NCBI RefSeq assembly: GCF_000687475.1
Contig: NC_057318.1
Location: 5,580,001-5,644,000, forward strand
DNA from: Ustilaginoidea virens
Lineage: Eukaryota > Ascomycota > Sordariomycetes > Hypocreales > Clavicipitaceae
Reading direction: 5' to 3'
Length of the DNA stretch: 64,000 nucleotides
Shown: positions 47,201-57,949 of the stretch, one piece after another
How the letters are laid out: each line of letters begins with the position of its first letter
Numbering within the stretch: the first letter of the stretch is position 1
Position numbers and translations under genes: made by a program
The notes under the pieces: generated by a model
The model's database searches: none
What the model was told of the DNA's origin: nothing
What the model saw: the letters and a program-made list of their open reading frames with translations, nothing else

Positions 47201-49786
47201 AGACCAAAGTATAGTAGCTCTAAATCGGTTAATAATAACCCGTATAAAGCGTTCTGCTAACCCATTTTACTCGTAAATATAAGGGGAAGAGGTTAAAAAA
47301 TCTATACCTTTAAGAGCTAGCCAGGCTATAATGACGTCGTTAATTTCCTTACCACTATTATAGTGGAATTCAATAGCTGATTTGCCATAGCGATTCCTAA
47401 GACCTTGGAAGAACCCCTATAATATTGGGAATACCGTGGGTCCTTCCTTATTGGGTAGTAAATGCACCTAACGGAAGCATAATTTCCGGTCAACTAAGAT
47501 GAGGCAAATGGGGCGTTTGTTGTATGGAAGAGGATTAATTTGGAAAATATCACCCTCTATAATATCCAAACAGTGCATCGGGTCTGGTATAGCCCCTGAT
47601 GTAAAACGCCGAACTGACTTTGCCCTTTTATAGGCAATACAGTTGAAATCAGAATCCTTTACCTTACTGAGATCAGGTAACCCTATAGTTGATGCACAGG
47701 TTTTCTTTAAAAGTTGGATTCTGATGTGCCTAAGCCGGATATACTAAAGTCCGGCTAATAATAGCAGCTTTTGATACTTAGTATCAGCTGCTGGGGCTGG
47801 GTCGAGGGTGACCGGGGCCCTCTATGGTGGTTGGGCTGTATTGGGAATAGCAGCCTCTGTTAGTACCACCGAAAAACCAGGACTAACTAGTAGGTCAGCT
47901 TGCGAGTCAGCTGGTGGGTCAGCTAGTGGGGTAGGTAAATCCTCTGGTAGGGGATATTCCTCGTATTCTTCTGGGTTGGCTGGGGCAGGTAATTCGACTA
48001 AGATACTGTATAAAGCCGGTTGGCTGGTATAGTGTAAAAACGGCGAATCTACCCCTTTTTATTGTAAAAAGAAGCCATACTTCTTAAAATTAAGAAGCCT
48101 AATGCACTTATTGTTGCTATTAACTAGGCTTTGGCCCTGAATACTGCCACGATTTAGATAGTGTTTAACGCCGCTAAAGATGTTAATATCAAAAGCTGGT
48201 ATGAAGAGGGCGTTGGTAAGCTCTAAGGTGCCCTACTGAGGTGGGTTGGTGGCCTATAGCACGGTAAAACGCGCTATGCCCCACCCACTGGGCTTGATTG
48301 GGCCACCACCTGTGCTGATGATTGGTCTGTTTCCGGTATAGTATTGGAAGTAGGTGAAGTGCTTTTTATCGTTAATGATATGCACCGTAGAACCAGTATC
48401 GTAGAGCAAAGAATCTATTAGCGTTTTCCCACCGGATTATGCACTATAGCTGATAGCTAGAAATTGCATATATTCGCGGTCCTAGAAGGAAGAATAGGCT
48501 GTCTCACTAGGTATAAGACTTAGAGTATTATAATTCCCTAGTACGAAGGAATTAATAGTCTTTTCCTTTTCGTCGGTCTTTTATAGGGTATCTACTTTAT
48601 TAGCTGAATCTTTCTTTTCTTTATTCTTCTTCTTATTTTCTGGCTTGCCTTATGTGGCTGAAGAAGACCCTTATTGGGTAGAAGAAGACCCCTGTTTCTT
48701 TTTATTGGCGTTAGTGGTAGTGTTTTTACCACCCTTGCTAGTATTATTACTAGCTGGCTTGCTACTGTTGTTAGTAGCGGCACCCTTGACCTTTACGAGG
48801 TGGGTAGTAGCCCTTGCTACTAATGACCCTTTAATGCATTATTCTTCCAGTAAATCAACCATATAAAATTGCAGGTTAATATTTGATGTATTTCCCTGAG
48901 TATAGGCGATTCTCATTATTGTGCGGTGCCGTTCTGCCCACTGAAAAAAGACCCCTTCTACAGCATATAAATACTGGCTGATTTAGTCGAAAGGTTGTAT
49001 ATAGGAGCCTAAAATTTGCAGCCTAGATAGGTAGCTATTAAAGGAGGCGTTGAAAGATTCCAAGGTACCCTTATAGCCTATAAAATTTAGTTGATAGAAG
49101 GCAGGGTATAGGTGGGTCCACTGTACGTCTGATAAGTGAGAATACTATTTAGTAAGTAACGTAAAGGCTGACTCTGGGTCAGTGCACTAGTTGATAGCGG
49201 CAGCTAGTCCTTCTATGCAACTATTCTTAATAAGTAATAGTAAAAGTGCTTGCTCTGAGTCATTAAATTTGCTAGCAATAGAAGGATCTTCGATGAATTT
49301 AGCGATATTAAGTGCCTTAAGTTGAATCATAAGGGCCTGTTTCCATTGGTCGAAGTTAGATGCCCCCCTTAGCTTTTAGGATTCCTAGAATCCGTTGGCT
49401 GTCTTAGCTAGTTCCTTAATAGCTATAGCGCTGACTTGGCTGCTAATGCTGGATGGGACCGGTAGGGGTTGCTAGGCTTTAGGTGGTGATGGTGGGTTAT
49501 TTCCTTTACCCACAGGGGTTTGGAAGGTATCCACATCCATCATATCCTGGGATGGTGGGCTAGCAGCAGGCTTAATTAGTCTGTCCACTAAGGTGCCCAC
49601 CTTATCAGCCAAAAAATCGATTTTAGAGTTTATTCGATTAAATTTATAACTGAATTCTTTTCTCATTTCCTATTGGTCTTCCCTGAGCTGGGTAATTTCT
49701 TGGTCATTATCAGATTCTTCTACCTCTGCCGTATTAGGGACTTGGTAGCCTGGGTTATTAGCGGTAGGAACGTTCTGACTGGCCAT
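44210..49786 (-). pseudogene. TE-C gag-pol remnant
   Basis: On the minus strand, gag opens with MASQNVPTANNPGYQ near 49786 and an open piece at 49666-49472 (FNRINSKIDFLADKV). The integrase core begins near 47580 (CLDIIEGDIFQINPL). A Pro/Gln-rich linker has repeats (46729-46514; QPMGLIQHTDPLQPVG), and another repeat block SNPQTDQ lies near 45900-45990. RT lies at 45598-45272 (KYKARLVIKGFMQ, DFISAFLN). The RT tail and RNase H lie at 44740-44342 (MSRPDLAFLTQYL, SDSDFA, KAESDAML). Stops are TAG/TAA at former Trp/Gln codons. Confidence 0.88.
45890..45985. repeat. Minisatellite in the TE-C pol linker
   Basis: It has about six imperfect units of TCAGACTATTGG / TTAGTCTGTGGG. On the minus strand it encodes SDPQTNQ-like repeats between the integrase and RT. 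Confidence 0.8.
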
Positions 49787-50049
49787 TATAGGAAGAGAAA
49801 AGGTGCCGGAAAGTCTTAAAAATGCGAAGAAAATCAAGACTGAAAATCTAGATAAAACTAGAAGAAAGCTGCGTTAAGGAATAACCTTAGAAAATCCTGT
49901 TGCAAAAAGGATATATTGCAGCTTGGTGTGGTAGCTGGGTTCCTAAATCTGGGATGATCAGTCCCTTGTTAGTAGATTTCTGGAAGGTTAGCTGCCAAAT
50001 GCGTTAAAATCCTAAGTTAGCGTAAAAAAGTCTTAAGCTGGAAGCCTTG

Positions 50050-50068
50050 AGACACCGGGCTCATAACC
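50050..50068 (-). other. TE-C primer-binding site: initiator tRNA-Met anticodon-loop type
   Basis: Directly after the minus-strand 5' LTR the element reads GGTTATGAGCCCGGTG. Its complement, CCGGGCTCATAACC, is the anticodon arm of initiator tRNA-Met up to the base after the anticodon loop (GGGCUCAUAACC, anticodon CAU). This is the half-tRNA priming layout known from Drosophila copia and yeast Ty5, not the usual CCA-end primer. Confidence 0.75.
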
Positions 50069-50772
50069 TGTTGCAAAATGGTGATTCAGAACACTGTTGG
50101 AAATGTACTGGATACCGACAGTGGCGTATAAGGCGTTGCAGAATAAAATAAAGAGCTGGTTAAAGATTTAAAGCGCACAAGAGGTTGACCAGAGCAAAGA
50201 TGTCAGGGAAATCTGATTCTAATTGTTAGTGACTATTCTAGCTAGAAAGAGGGAATTTTGGGCATATTTCTACCATCTTGAAAAAGTGGTTGAAAATAAT
50301 GAAAAACCGCAAAAATAGCGAAAAACCCGACGAAAAGTCGGTCTGCCCAACCGTGCCCAATATCCTACCCAGTGCATACCCAACCAAGCCCAGTGGCTTA
50401 TAGCGGTGTGCCGGATGCCCTATAACAGTCTGCCGTACGGGCCGGAAGCCCTATATCGGTCTGCCGTAAATGACCGGTGTAGCGGGTGACTGTATGTAGA
50501 AGGCCGAAAGTGCTGGTTTGCCCATTTGGTAATCCCGTAGAAATGCGCCGCCTGTTGTGGGCCCTGTGGCCCGCTGTGACCGGCCGCTGTAGCCGGCTGT
50601 GGGGCGCTGTGCCGGTGCCGTGACCGGCGCTGTGGCCCACTGTAATCGGCGTTGTAGGGCGCTGTGCCCCACCAAGGCGCCTAGTATAGCCATCGCGATA
50701 TCTCAACGTAGAGACGTCGTACGGTAGCGAGACCAGTACCAAAATACAGCTAAAAAGGCGCTGATTTCAACA
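50069..50772 (-). repeat. TE-C 5' LTR
   Basis: Same length as the 43313 copy, followed on the plus strand by the ACTAG duplication at 50773-50777. Confidence 0.95.
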
Positions 50773-50777
50773 ACTAG

Positions 50778-53300
50778 GTCGCTCCCGCTTTTTAAGTAGC
50801 ACTAAGGTTCTCTAGGGTATAATATACTACCTATTTTCGGTAGGCCTTTTTTACTACTATTTAGGCTATTTTAGCGCGGGAGTTTTACTAGGGCTCTATA
50901 CTAGGAGCTTTAGATGCCCTTTTTAGTGCCGTAATATTAGCGATACTCTAGAGTTAGCTAATAAGCTATTCGGCGTATATATCTATCTTAATAGGGGAGT
51001 AGAATAAGGCCCTAATATAGTAAATAGTAAATCGGTTTTTTGCTTTAGCTTAGGTAAGGTATTAGTTAAAGGACTTTTAGCCATTCTTTAAGGGGGGGGC
51101 TTTTATATAATAATTATTAGTCTCAATATATATAAGCTAAGAGATATAGTCGGACCTAATAAGGTTAGCGTTTTTAAGATATTTAACTATAATATCTAGT
51201 ATAACCTATATATAGTCGATAGTACTACTTTTTTTTCCTAAGGCCCTCTTTATTACCTTACTGCGAGGAGTAACTAGCCTAAGCTGCTATTATATTATAA
51301 GTTTAAAGAGAGTATCGATACTAAGCGAAATCTAATCTAGGCTATCCTAGAGAGGGTAATATATATTAAAGTCCCTAATAAAGGCACTATAGGGGCGGGG
51401 TAAAAGCTTAGTAAATGCAATAAAGGGGGTTATTTAGTTTAATTTATAGCCTAAAGAGTAGATAGAGTAGATATTAGTATATAGTAGTGAAATCTTATAT
51501 TAATTGGTTCCTTTATCGCTAGACTATATACCAGGCCCATGCCGCTTATAGATATATATTGCTATTCTCCTACTGTATACTACTAATATATATCTTCTAA
51601 GGTTAAGGCTTAGTAGGGTCTATTTAGGTATAATAGGTTTTTAAATCGCGATAATATCGGGCTTATACTAGTAATAAAGTGCTAGTCTTATAAGGGTGGT
51701 TTTCTTCTATATATTCTAGTAGAGGACTATTATTATATAGATAATCGCGAAAGGATTAGTAGCGGCGGTATATTAAAGGTGGCTATAGGTTAGGCGTTTA
51801 GGGTAGGCGCGGTCGTATTATAGTCTTATATAGGGGCGGCTTAGAGGAAGGCGGTAATACTACTATCGGCCCTAATACAGGAGGTCTTATTAATACTTCT
51901 AATTAATCGGCCTTATTTCTAGGGGGAGAGCTTGCATAGGGGAGATCTACTAGCTATATAGTAGCGGCCCTAATCTGCGATCGGGATAGTATTAGCATCT
52001 AATACTATATATAAGGCAAAGAGCCTTAATCTATCGCTATAAGAATTTTTAGCTTTTTCCTATTATTTATTCACTACTTTATAGAGGCGGGACTACGCTA
52101 GGTGTAATCCATAATAGTTAAGGTAGGATTCGCATTAGTTCTATATAGTAGCTAGGCAGTTTTAATCGCTATCTAAGTGGCATTTAGAGCCGCATTAGCC
52201 ATAGCAAGCTACTACTACGCAATATATAGTAATATAGCCGAATTTAAAGTAATTATAGTACTAGCGAGGGTATATAGCATTATTATAAGGTTCGGCTTTA
52301 AATGTCTCTACTTAGTATATAATGCCGGCTTTATAAAGCTTATTTATAAAGTCGATAGAGTCTACCCCTATAATTAGGGGCGCCTATATTATAGTCCCCT
52401 TAGGGCGGTAAGGGGAGACCTTAGTAAAGCCCTCTCTATTAGCTTTAGTAAGATTTAATTAAATATCTTCTATCGCGGCATTTATAGTATAATAAATCGG
52501 GAAGCTTTTAATAATAATACTAAATAAGCATTAGTTAGGTTCTGCCTTTTAGCCGAAGGTAGGGCATACCTAAATCGTATTTATAATATACTTCGCTTTT
52601 TTTTCTTTAAAAGTAATAATTATATTACTACTATAGAGCCTGCGGGCTATAACTACTATTCCCTCGGTAGTAGCCCTATTAACTATATTAACGATTTCGA
52701 TTAGGGTGCAATTCTAAAGGATTTCGCTAATAGTATTTCCTTTAATAAGGACTTTACAGTAGATATAGGGGGGTACTATAAGGGGAGCTAGGCTGCATTA
52801 GGGTAGTATAGCGGCTGCAAACCCTCGTACGGCGATAGACGCCTATATAGTAGGGGCTATAGTAGGTTTTAGGAGATTCTATATAGCCTTATTAACTATA
52901 GTCTCGATCGTCTGTATAAGGGTTCCAATAAGGGTATAAATATTGCCTAGGTCGGCCTCTTGCCGGGCAGTCTCTGCTATAAAGTTTATAGCTTCTTGCA
53001 CTCTTCCTAGTACCGCTAGGGGAATATAGTCCTAAAGCTCTTTTATAAAATCCGTAATAATATCGGCTATTGGTCGCTTTTACCTTTAGGCAGGTTCGGT
53101 CTTAAATTAGTTATACTGTATGCTATTCGCGATCGTAGTGTTAGGGTTATAGCGGCTGTATGCTATACCGCCCCTATTCCCTTTGTCGATATCTATTACT
53201 TTATCCGCGCCTACTGCGCCTACTCCCTAGACGCGATACGCTATAGGTAAGGGGGGTAAACGGATGAGAAAAAGCGATTAGAAATATTAGAATTGATTTT
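50778..53300 (-). pseudogene. LINE ORF1 and endonuclease remnant
   Basis: On the minus strand at about 51376-51344 the reading RDFNIYYPL followed by a stop and D matches the APE endonuclease block GDFNIHHPLWD, with Trp TGG changed to TAG. The region upstream to 53300 would be ORF1 and the N-terminal endonuclease, too degraded for me to identify. Confidence 0.7.
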
Positions 53301-54044
53301 AGAGGCGGTTCTATGCCGCTACCTAGGTGCGGGCGAAATCGCGAGCTTTTTTTATTACGTGGGCATACTAGGGCCTTATTTTAAAAATATTTAATACGGC
53401 CGGATATTACGTGGGCACACCGGGCCTTATTTAAAAATATTTAATATGACTGGATATTATGTAGTACACCGGGCCTGATTTAAAAATATTTAATATGGCT
53501 GGATATTACGTGGCACATCGGGCATTATTTTAAAAAATATTTGGAAGACTTAATATGACGTATCAGGCCTTATTTTTAAATATATAGTAAGGATGGATAT
53601 AATGTGGTATAATGGGTATTACGAGGAGCTCTCTTACTAGCTACCTTAGATGCCTGGGCCTACCCTTTCTCTTAGATATATTTAGGATAGCTTTTCCCTT
53701 TCTTTCTAAATAATAGATGAGCAGCACAATCGAACTTATTAATGCACTATATGCCTCTTGACTCTTTTCACCTTTCCTGTGTTTCTAGTTATTTATATTT
53801 GTTTTGCCTTTATACCGGCTTCACTTTATATTTACCCTCAGAATTCTAATAACTTTATTAGAGATAAAAAGACCTAATAGATATTTATCTTCTAGAACCT
53901 TTTATCTATAGTCTAATTATAGGTTATAGCCTTCTTTAAGAATAGTGCGGCTTATAATTATAATATAATAAAGTTTTTTAAATACCTTTAATATCTCTTT
54001 AAAGACCTGCACTAATAAGATCGCATTATTATTAAGCTTAAGTA

Positions 54045-54082
54045 TGTTACGGGCTCGGGCTACGCCCGCGACTAGCCTAAGG
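54045..54082 (+). repeat. TE-D LTR start, cut by TE-B2
   Basis: The sequence TGTTACGGGCTCGGGCTACG repeats the TE-D LTR start at 39807 and lacks one inner palindrome. It is either the TE-D 3' LTR or the 5' end of another copy. Confidence 0.65.
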
Positions 54083-54416
54083 TGTTAGTTTCACCAAGGG
54101 GTACCCAGTTGTACGTAGGGCGGCGCGCGTGGTAGGATGTACCGATGGGGGTTACAAAGCAAAGGATTCTATTACTTTACTTATAATATGACTATCTAAA
54201 AGGAAAGAAAGGAAGCAAAAGAGGGTAATTACACGATATGGCCTTTTTATGCGTATGCCGTTATCACGTGCATCGGCGCAGTCGGGCCGGGCTGCCCGCG
54301 TGCCCTACCGGGCTCAGGGGTAAAGGGGCAAAAATGGCCACATCGTGCGCAGCAGTATGCGCGGCACATCCGTTGCAATGTGCCCAATTGGGCACCTTGC
54401 AACAGCGATTCCAACA
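54083..54416 (-). repeat. TE-B2 3' LTR
   Basis: On the plus strand it starts TGTTAGTTTCACCAAGGGG and ends GATTCCAACA. It keeps the same GC-rich centre as the two TE-B LTRs. Confidence 0.88.
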
Positions 54417-54869
54417 CTGGCAGCTTCTCTTTTTATAGAAGCAAACATTAGAATCACCAGGATATAAGGCGCACACATAGAAAAGAAAGTGCGGCGCGGT
54501 CTCGGCAGGTTATACCGGCGATAACGCTATCGGGCCGCGCGGCCGGCATCATACCGTACAGCCGGTATATTGAATATCGCAGCCAAAACAAAGGGGCAAA
54601 AAGGGGCAGCAGTAAACGCAGTAAAAGCAGCAAATGCAGCATTGAATACAACATTGAACATAGGAAAATCACAACGTTGAACATAGGAAAATCTACACAC
54701 TTGCTATCTATGATATCACCAATACCTTCCGAACGCAGTCAGACATTGACCGGCCTCTTTACCCACCCTTTAACGTGTATAATAGCCCTATTGTGGTTAA
54801 TAAAGGTCTTAAGGGCTTTATTAGGCGTTCCCTTAGTTATTACATCGGCGAGGTTATTATTCCTATTAA

Positions 54870-56490
54870 TCTAGCGAATCTTATAGATTTCCTAGCGCTT
54901 GTATGACTATCGCAAGGCTATAATATCTATTATAAGCCTCTTCTCTTTCGTAGTGCCTAGCTTAACTAGGCATTCATATAATGAAAAAAGAACTATGTAT
55001 ACTACCGTAGGAATCTTTAGTAGTCCCAACCTACTAGTAATCATATTAAGGGTCGTACCTATCGCATATGCGATATCGACCCCTTATACCATACTATACA
55101 GCTCCGAAGCAAGTGCGCTGCGTATTATATGCTTACTTTTTGTAGAGCTATAAGTGACGATATTACCGGTTAGTAGGAAGACATTATCCATAGGATTATC
55201 CTCTTCATTCCTTAGCATAATAATATAACCAATCTAGGAGCTTAAATCTTTATTGTTAGCAAAGGATCTGTCAATAAATACAAAGAGTTTAGCTATAGCA
55301 AGGGCTAGATTAATGTACCGTAAGCCATGATCCTAATTATCATGCTGCTATTAAAGGCGCTTATTCAACCTCGCAATATCGTCAGGGTCAGGTTGCTAGT
55401 ATTATACTGCAATAGATAGGTCAAAAGAGGTCTTAGGCTGGCAGACCGTAGCAATATAAGCGCCACAAGCGCGTTATTCGATATAATTACTATTGCAATT
55501 CTCAAGGTCACTATAAAAGCAGAGCCTTACTAGCTAGCTAGATGACACAAGACTGTCTGCGACCTGTGAACTAATCTTAGTATAAATACTAGATTTTTCA
55601 CCAAGTCCTAAGACTATACAAGTGCTATAAAGCAGGGCAAGTGTAAAGGCAAGGCAAATATAAGATAACCAGAAACGCAGGGAAGGTGGGAGTTAAGAGG
55701 CATATAGTGCATTAACAGACTCGATTGTGCTACCCTTCTACTATCTAGAAAGAAGGGGAAAAGCTATCCTATATATACACGAAGGAGGGGTGGGCCCAGG
55801 CATCCAAGGTAGCCAGTAAGAAAGCTCCCCGTAATGCTCGCTATGCCACGTATATAATACGTCAGCAGCCCCACTATATCCAGCCTTTCCAACCACCCTA
55901 ACCACCGCACTAGTAATTAGCCACCACGCTAGTGACTAACCACCACGCTATTGACTACCCACCACACTAGTGGACTAGCCACCACACTAGTAGGCCGCCA
56001 CCACACTAGTAGGCCCACCACGCTAATTTAGTAATGCCACACCTTTTTTAATAAGGCCTACCTTACTTGATATACAGTAAATAATCCACTGAAAATCCTA
56101 AGGTAAAAGGCAAAGGCCTAAGGTTGGTAAGACTACCGTAAGTCCAAGAGGCGGTATAAGGACTAGAAGGTCAGTAAGCCAGTAGGGCATTAGGCCAGCA
56201 GCCTAGTAGGCTACTATAGGATTTTAACAATTACGCTAGGCTATAGGCGCATTCTTATCGATAGTGGCGATCTTCTTACTTTAGCCTTTCTAGCATAAGG
56301 TCATTATGCCGTCTGCATTATTAATTATAAGCCTATATCTATTGAAAATCAGAGGTATAATCGGTAATAGCCTCATCTTAGGCTTAGTATTAAAGCCTAC
56401 CTTAATAAGCTCTAATTCTTCCCATTAGAAGAAGGTATTATCACTAAGGCTAAAGGTATTATCAGTCTGCATACCTATAATACCGAAGCA
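54870..56490 (-). pseudogene. TE-B2 RNase H / RT remnant, left part
   Basis: It is colinear with TE-B 13260-14115 after removal of the TE-G solo LTR. It has more transitions than TE-B and no long open frame. Confidence 0.8.
55491..56230 (-). mobile_element. Second TE-G solo LTR in TE-B2
   Basis: This 740-bp LTR is flanked by ATTAC at 55486-55490 and 56231-56235. It aligns in reverse complement with both parts of the TE-G copy at 40496/53851. Its centre (about 55900-56025) carries CCACCACACTAGTGGACTAG-type repeats of about 20 bp in place of the 46-48-bp repeats of the other copy. There is no internal region. Confidence 0.88.
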
Positions 56491-56499
56491 TATAGTATC

Positions 56500-57054
56500 T
56501 GTCAGAATGAAGTTATTTATTGTTATTTATTTTATTATTTTTTGGATATCTATCGCCGATAATCTCTACGCATCGCCGCATCATCAGATTAAGAAAGGTA
56601 TTAAGTATTCAATACTTATATTTATATGGCGGCTGCTAGTAAAGTTGAGTACCCAGTACTTACACACATTCCTTCACGCGCAAACATATGATGCATCACA
56701 AATTAATCACACCACTTTATCGTCGCAAATCTCAATGCACTACAAATACATATTTCGCCACATATCTATGATATCACAGTATGGTTATGATATTCACGTT
56801 AGATTGATTTCACTAGGGATGTTCTATATTGGAATATTATGTATTTAAATCCCTAGATATTCCTACCCAAATAGTAGGAAGAAAGGATGGATGCATACAC
56901 ACAAATAAATATGCACAATTAATTCAGATTATCCCTACGCCTTAGTCTCGTATCTTATCTATGCCGTTACTTTTACCTTACTGCGATTTTACCATTCCAC
57001 TGCCTTTATCCTTCGTATACTGCATAATCTTAGCAGGCGAAAACCAGTTTAATA
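56500..57054 (+). repeat. TE-E 5' LTR
   Basis: It starts TGTCAGAATGAAGTT and ends CAGTTTAATA (GACA in the 3' copy). The 113-codon frame at 56507-56848, also present at 62859, is a chance frame of the LTR. Confidence 0.95.
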
Positions 57055-57072
57055 GTTATAAGCCCGATTTGC
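57055..57072 (+). other. TE-E primer-binding site, mutated initiator tRNA-Met half type
   Basis: The bases after the LTR read GTTATAAGCCCGA. The complement differs from the tRNA-iMet anticodon arm (GGGCTCATAAC) by one C-to-T change. It lies in the same place relative to the LTR as in TE-C. Confidence 0.6.
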
Positions 57073-57949
57073 ACCCAGTAAATCGCTTTATTCTATCTAT
57101 TTTATCCTATCAATTTCTCTCAGACTATTATTCGCGTGTATTTATTGCCAGCTGCACGCCGATAAATTACCAGCTGGTCCGACGGATTGCCAGCTACTTC
57201 CCCTTTTTATCGTATAAGCAAATAGCTGCACACTAACTTTAGCCAGCTGCACGCAGCTATGCCTAGATTGCAAGAGTGCAATTACGCATTCTATATAATA
57301 TCAATCTTTTCTTACTACTATATTTCTTATACCTCTATGCTAATACTATTACTAGGACCGTATAAACGCGTGATAAATAGCGTGCAAACCTATATAATCG
57401 CGCACTTTTACATTATAATTCTATCACCTTATTCCGACCCTCGCCGCACAATAAGCATACCGACTGCTTACCTACGCACCTTCTATTATATCATCGCTAT
57501 CTTGCCAGACGATTTTCTACGATTAAATATTCTTTCCGATAAAGAAATCAGCCTCGGGCAAAAGTTCTGCTAAGGCACCCGTGCCGCCATACAAATTGCT
57601 AGTGCAAGGCACAGCCCAAAAGAACGCAATAGTGCCGACATATTTGCCTGCGCGAAATATTTCTTCTGACTTAGAAAGCCAGTAAGCGATTTTTAACTAC
57701 TAAGGCCGGAAGACCATAAGTGTGGTATATTGACTGGATTGACTGGACTACCTAGATTAATCCCTTTTGCCTAGGACTATTTTGCCCTTTAGATTTACTT
57801 AGACTTTTTATTCCATTAGATTTTCTTTAACTAAAGCTAGATTATTATTCTTTCCTATTATTATTCTTTCCTATTATTATCCTATCCTACCTATCCTACC
57901 TATCCTACCTATTCTGCCTTTCTACCTATTCTTCCTACCTATTCCACTA

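Larger units (their letters stand above)
43313..50772 (-). mobile_element. TE-C: Ty1/Copia element nested in the LINE (youngest layer)
   Basis: LTRs of 704 bp lie at 43313-44016 and 50069-50772, flanked by ACTAG at 43308-43312 and 50773-50777; total 7460 bp. It reads on the minus strand from gag (start near 49786) through protease, integrase and RT/RNase H to about 44210. The LTRs differ at only about five sites, all transitions, the lowest divergence of any pair here. Several long open pieces survive, yet stops still break the polyprotein. Confidence 0.95.
40763..53352 (-). mobile_element. Tad-like LINE (non-LTR retrotransposon), split by TE-C
   Basis: It is bounded by a 14-bp duplication TATTACGTGGGCAT at 40749-40762 and 53353-53366, typical of target-primed reverse transcription. 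Its 3' end on the minus strand has a TAA/AAT repeat tail (40763-40780). Minus-strand order is ORF1-like region, endonuclease (near 51.4 kb), TE-C insertion, reverse transcriptase (about 43.27-42.0 kb), 3' UTR. Without TE-C it is about 5.1 kb. Frames are broken by stops throughout. The assignment to the Tad group is by fungal context only. Confidence 0.85.
40496..53851 (+). mobile_element. TE-G: solo LTR (about 752 bp) split by a LINE
   Basis: The left part is 40496-40762 and the right part 53353-53851. Removing the LINE and one copy of its 14-bp duplication leaves about 752 bp, close to the 740 bp of the second copy at 55491-56230, to which both ends align in reverse complement. ACTTT is duplicated at 40491-40495 and 53852-53856. 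Ends are TATTAAAATCC and TTCTAATA, consistent with TG..CA ends after transitions. The centre has about 46-48-bp tandem repeats (TATTTAAAAATATTTAATA .. GGATATTACGTGGGCA). There is no internal coding region, so it is a solo LTR. Confidence 0.82.
39807..54082 (+). mobile_element. TE-D: gypsy-like LTR retrotransposon remnant, interrupted
   Basis: It begins TGTCACGGGCTCGGGC at 39807, with a probable LTR to about 40088 (ending CCTCACA). A gag-like frame follows from about 40105 to 40495 and resumes at 53857-54044. The gap is the TE-G solo LTR with everything inside it, bounded by ACTTT at 40491-40495 and 53852-53856. At 54045 the LTR start recurs and is cut after 38 bp by TE-B2. Only about 0.6 kb of interior is visible, so this is either a large internal deletion or a second copy nested in gag. 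Assignment to gypsy rests on gag shape and is tentative. Confidence 0.6.

Noticed and set aside
50045..50068. Possible tRNA-Met gene from the anticodon-arm match
   Set aside because: Only the anticodon arm half is present, with no acceptor, D or T arm. Its place next to the LTR fits a primer-binding site.
56507..56848. 113-codon frame, repeated at 62859-63200
   Set aside because: It lies within the TE-E LTR pair. The translation has no domain and no sign of coding constraint.
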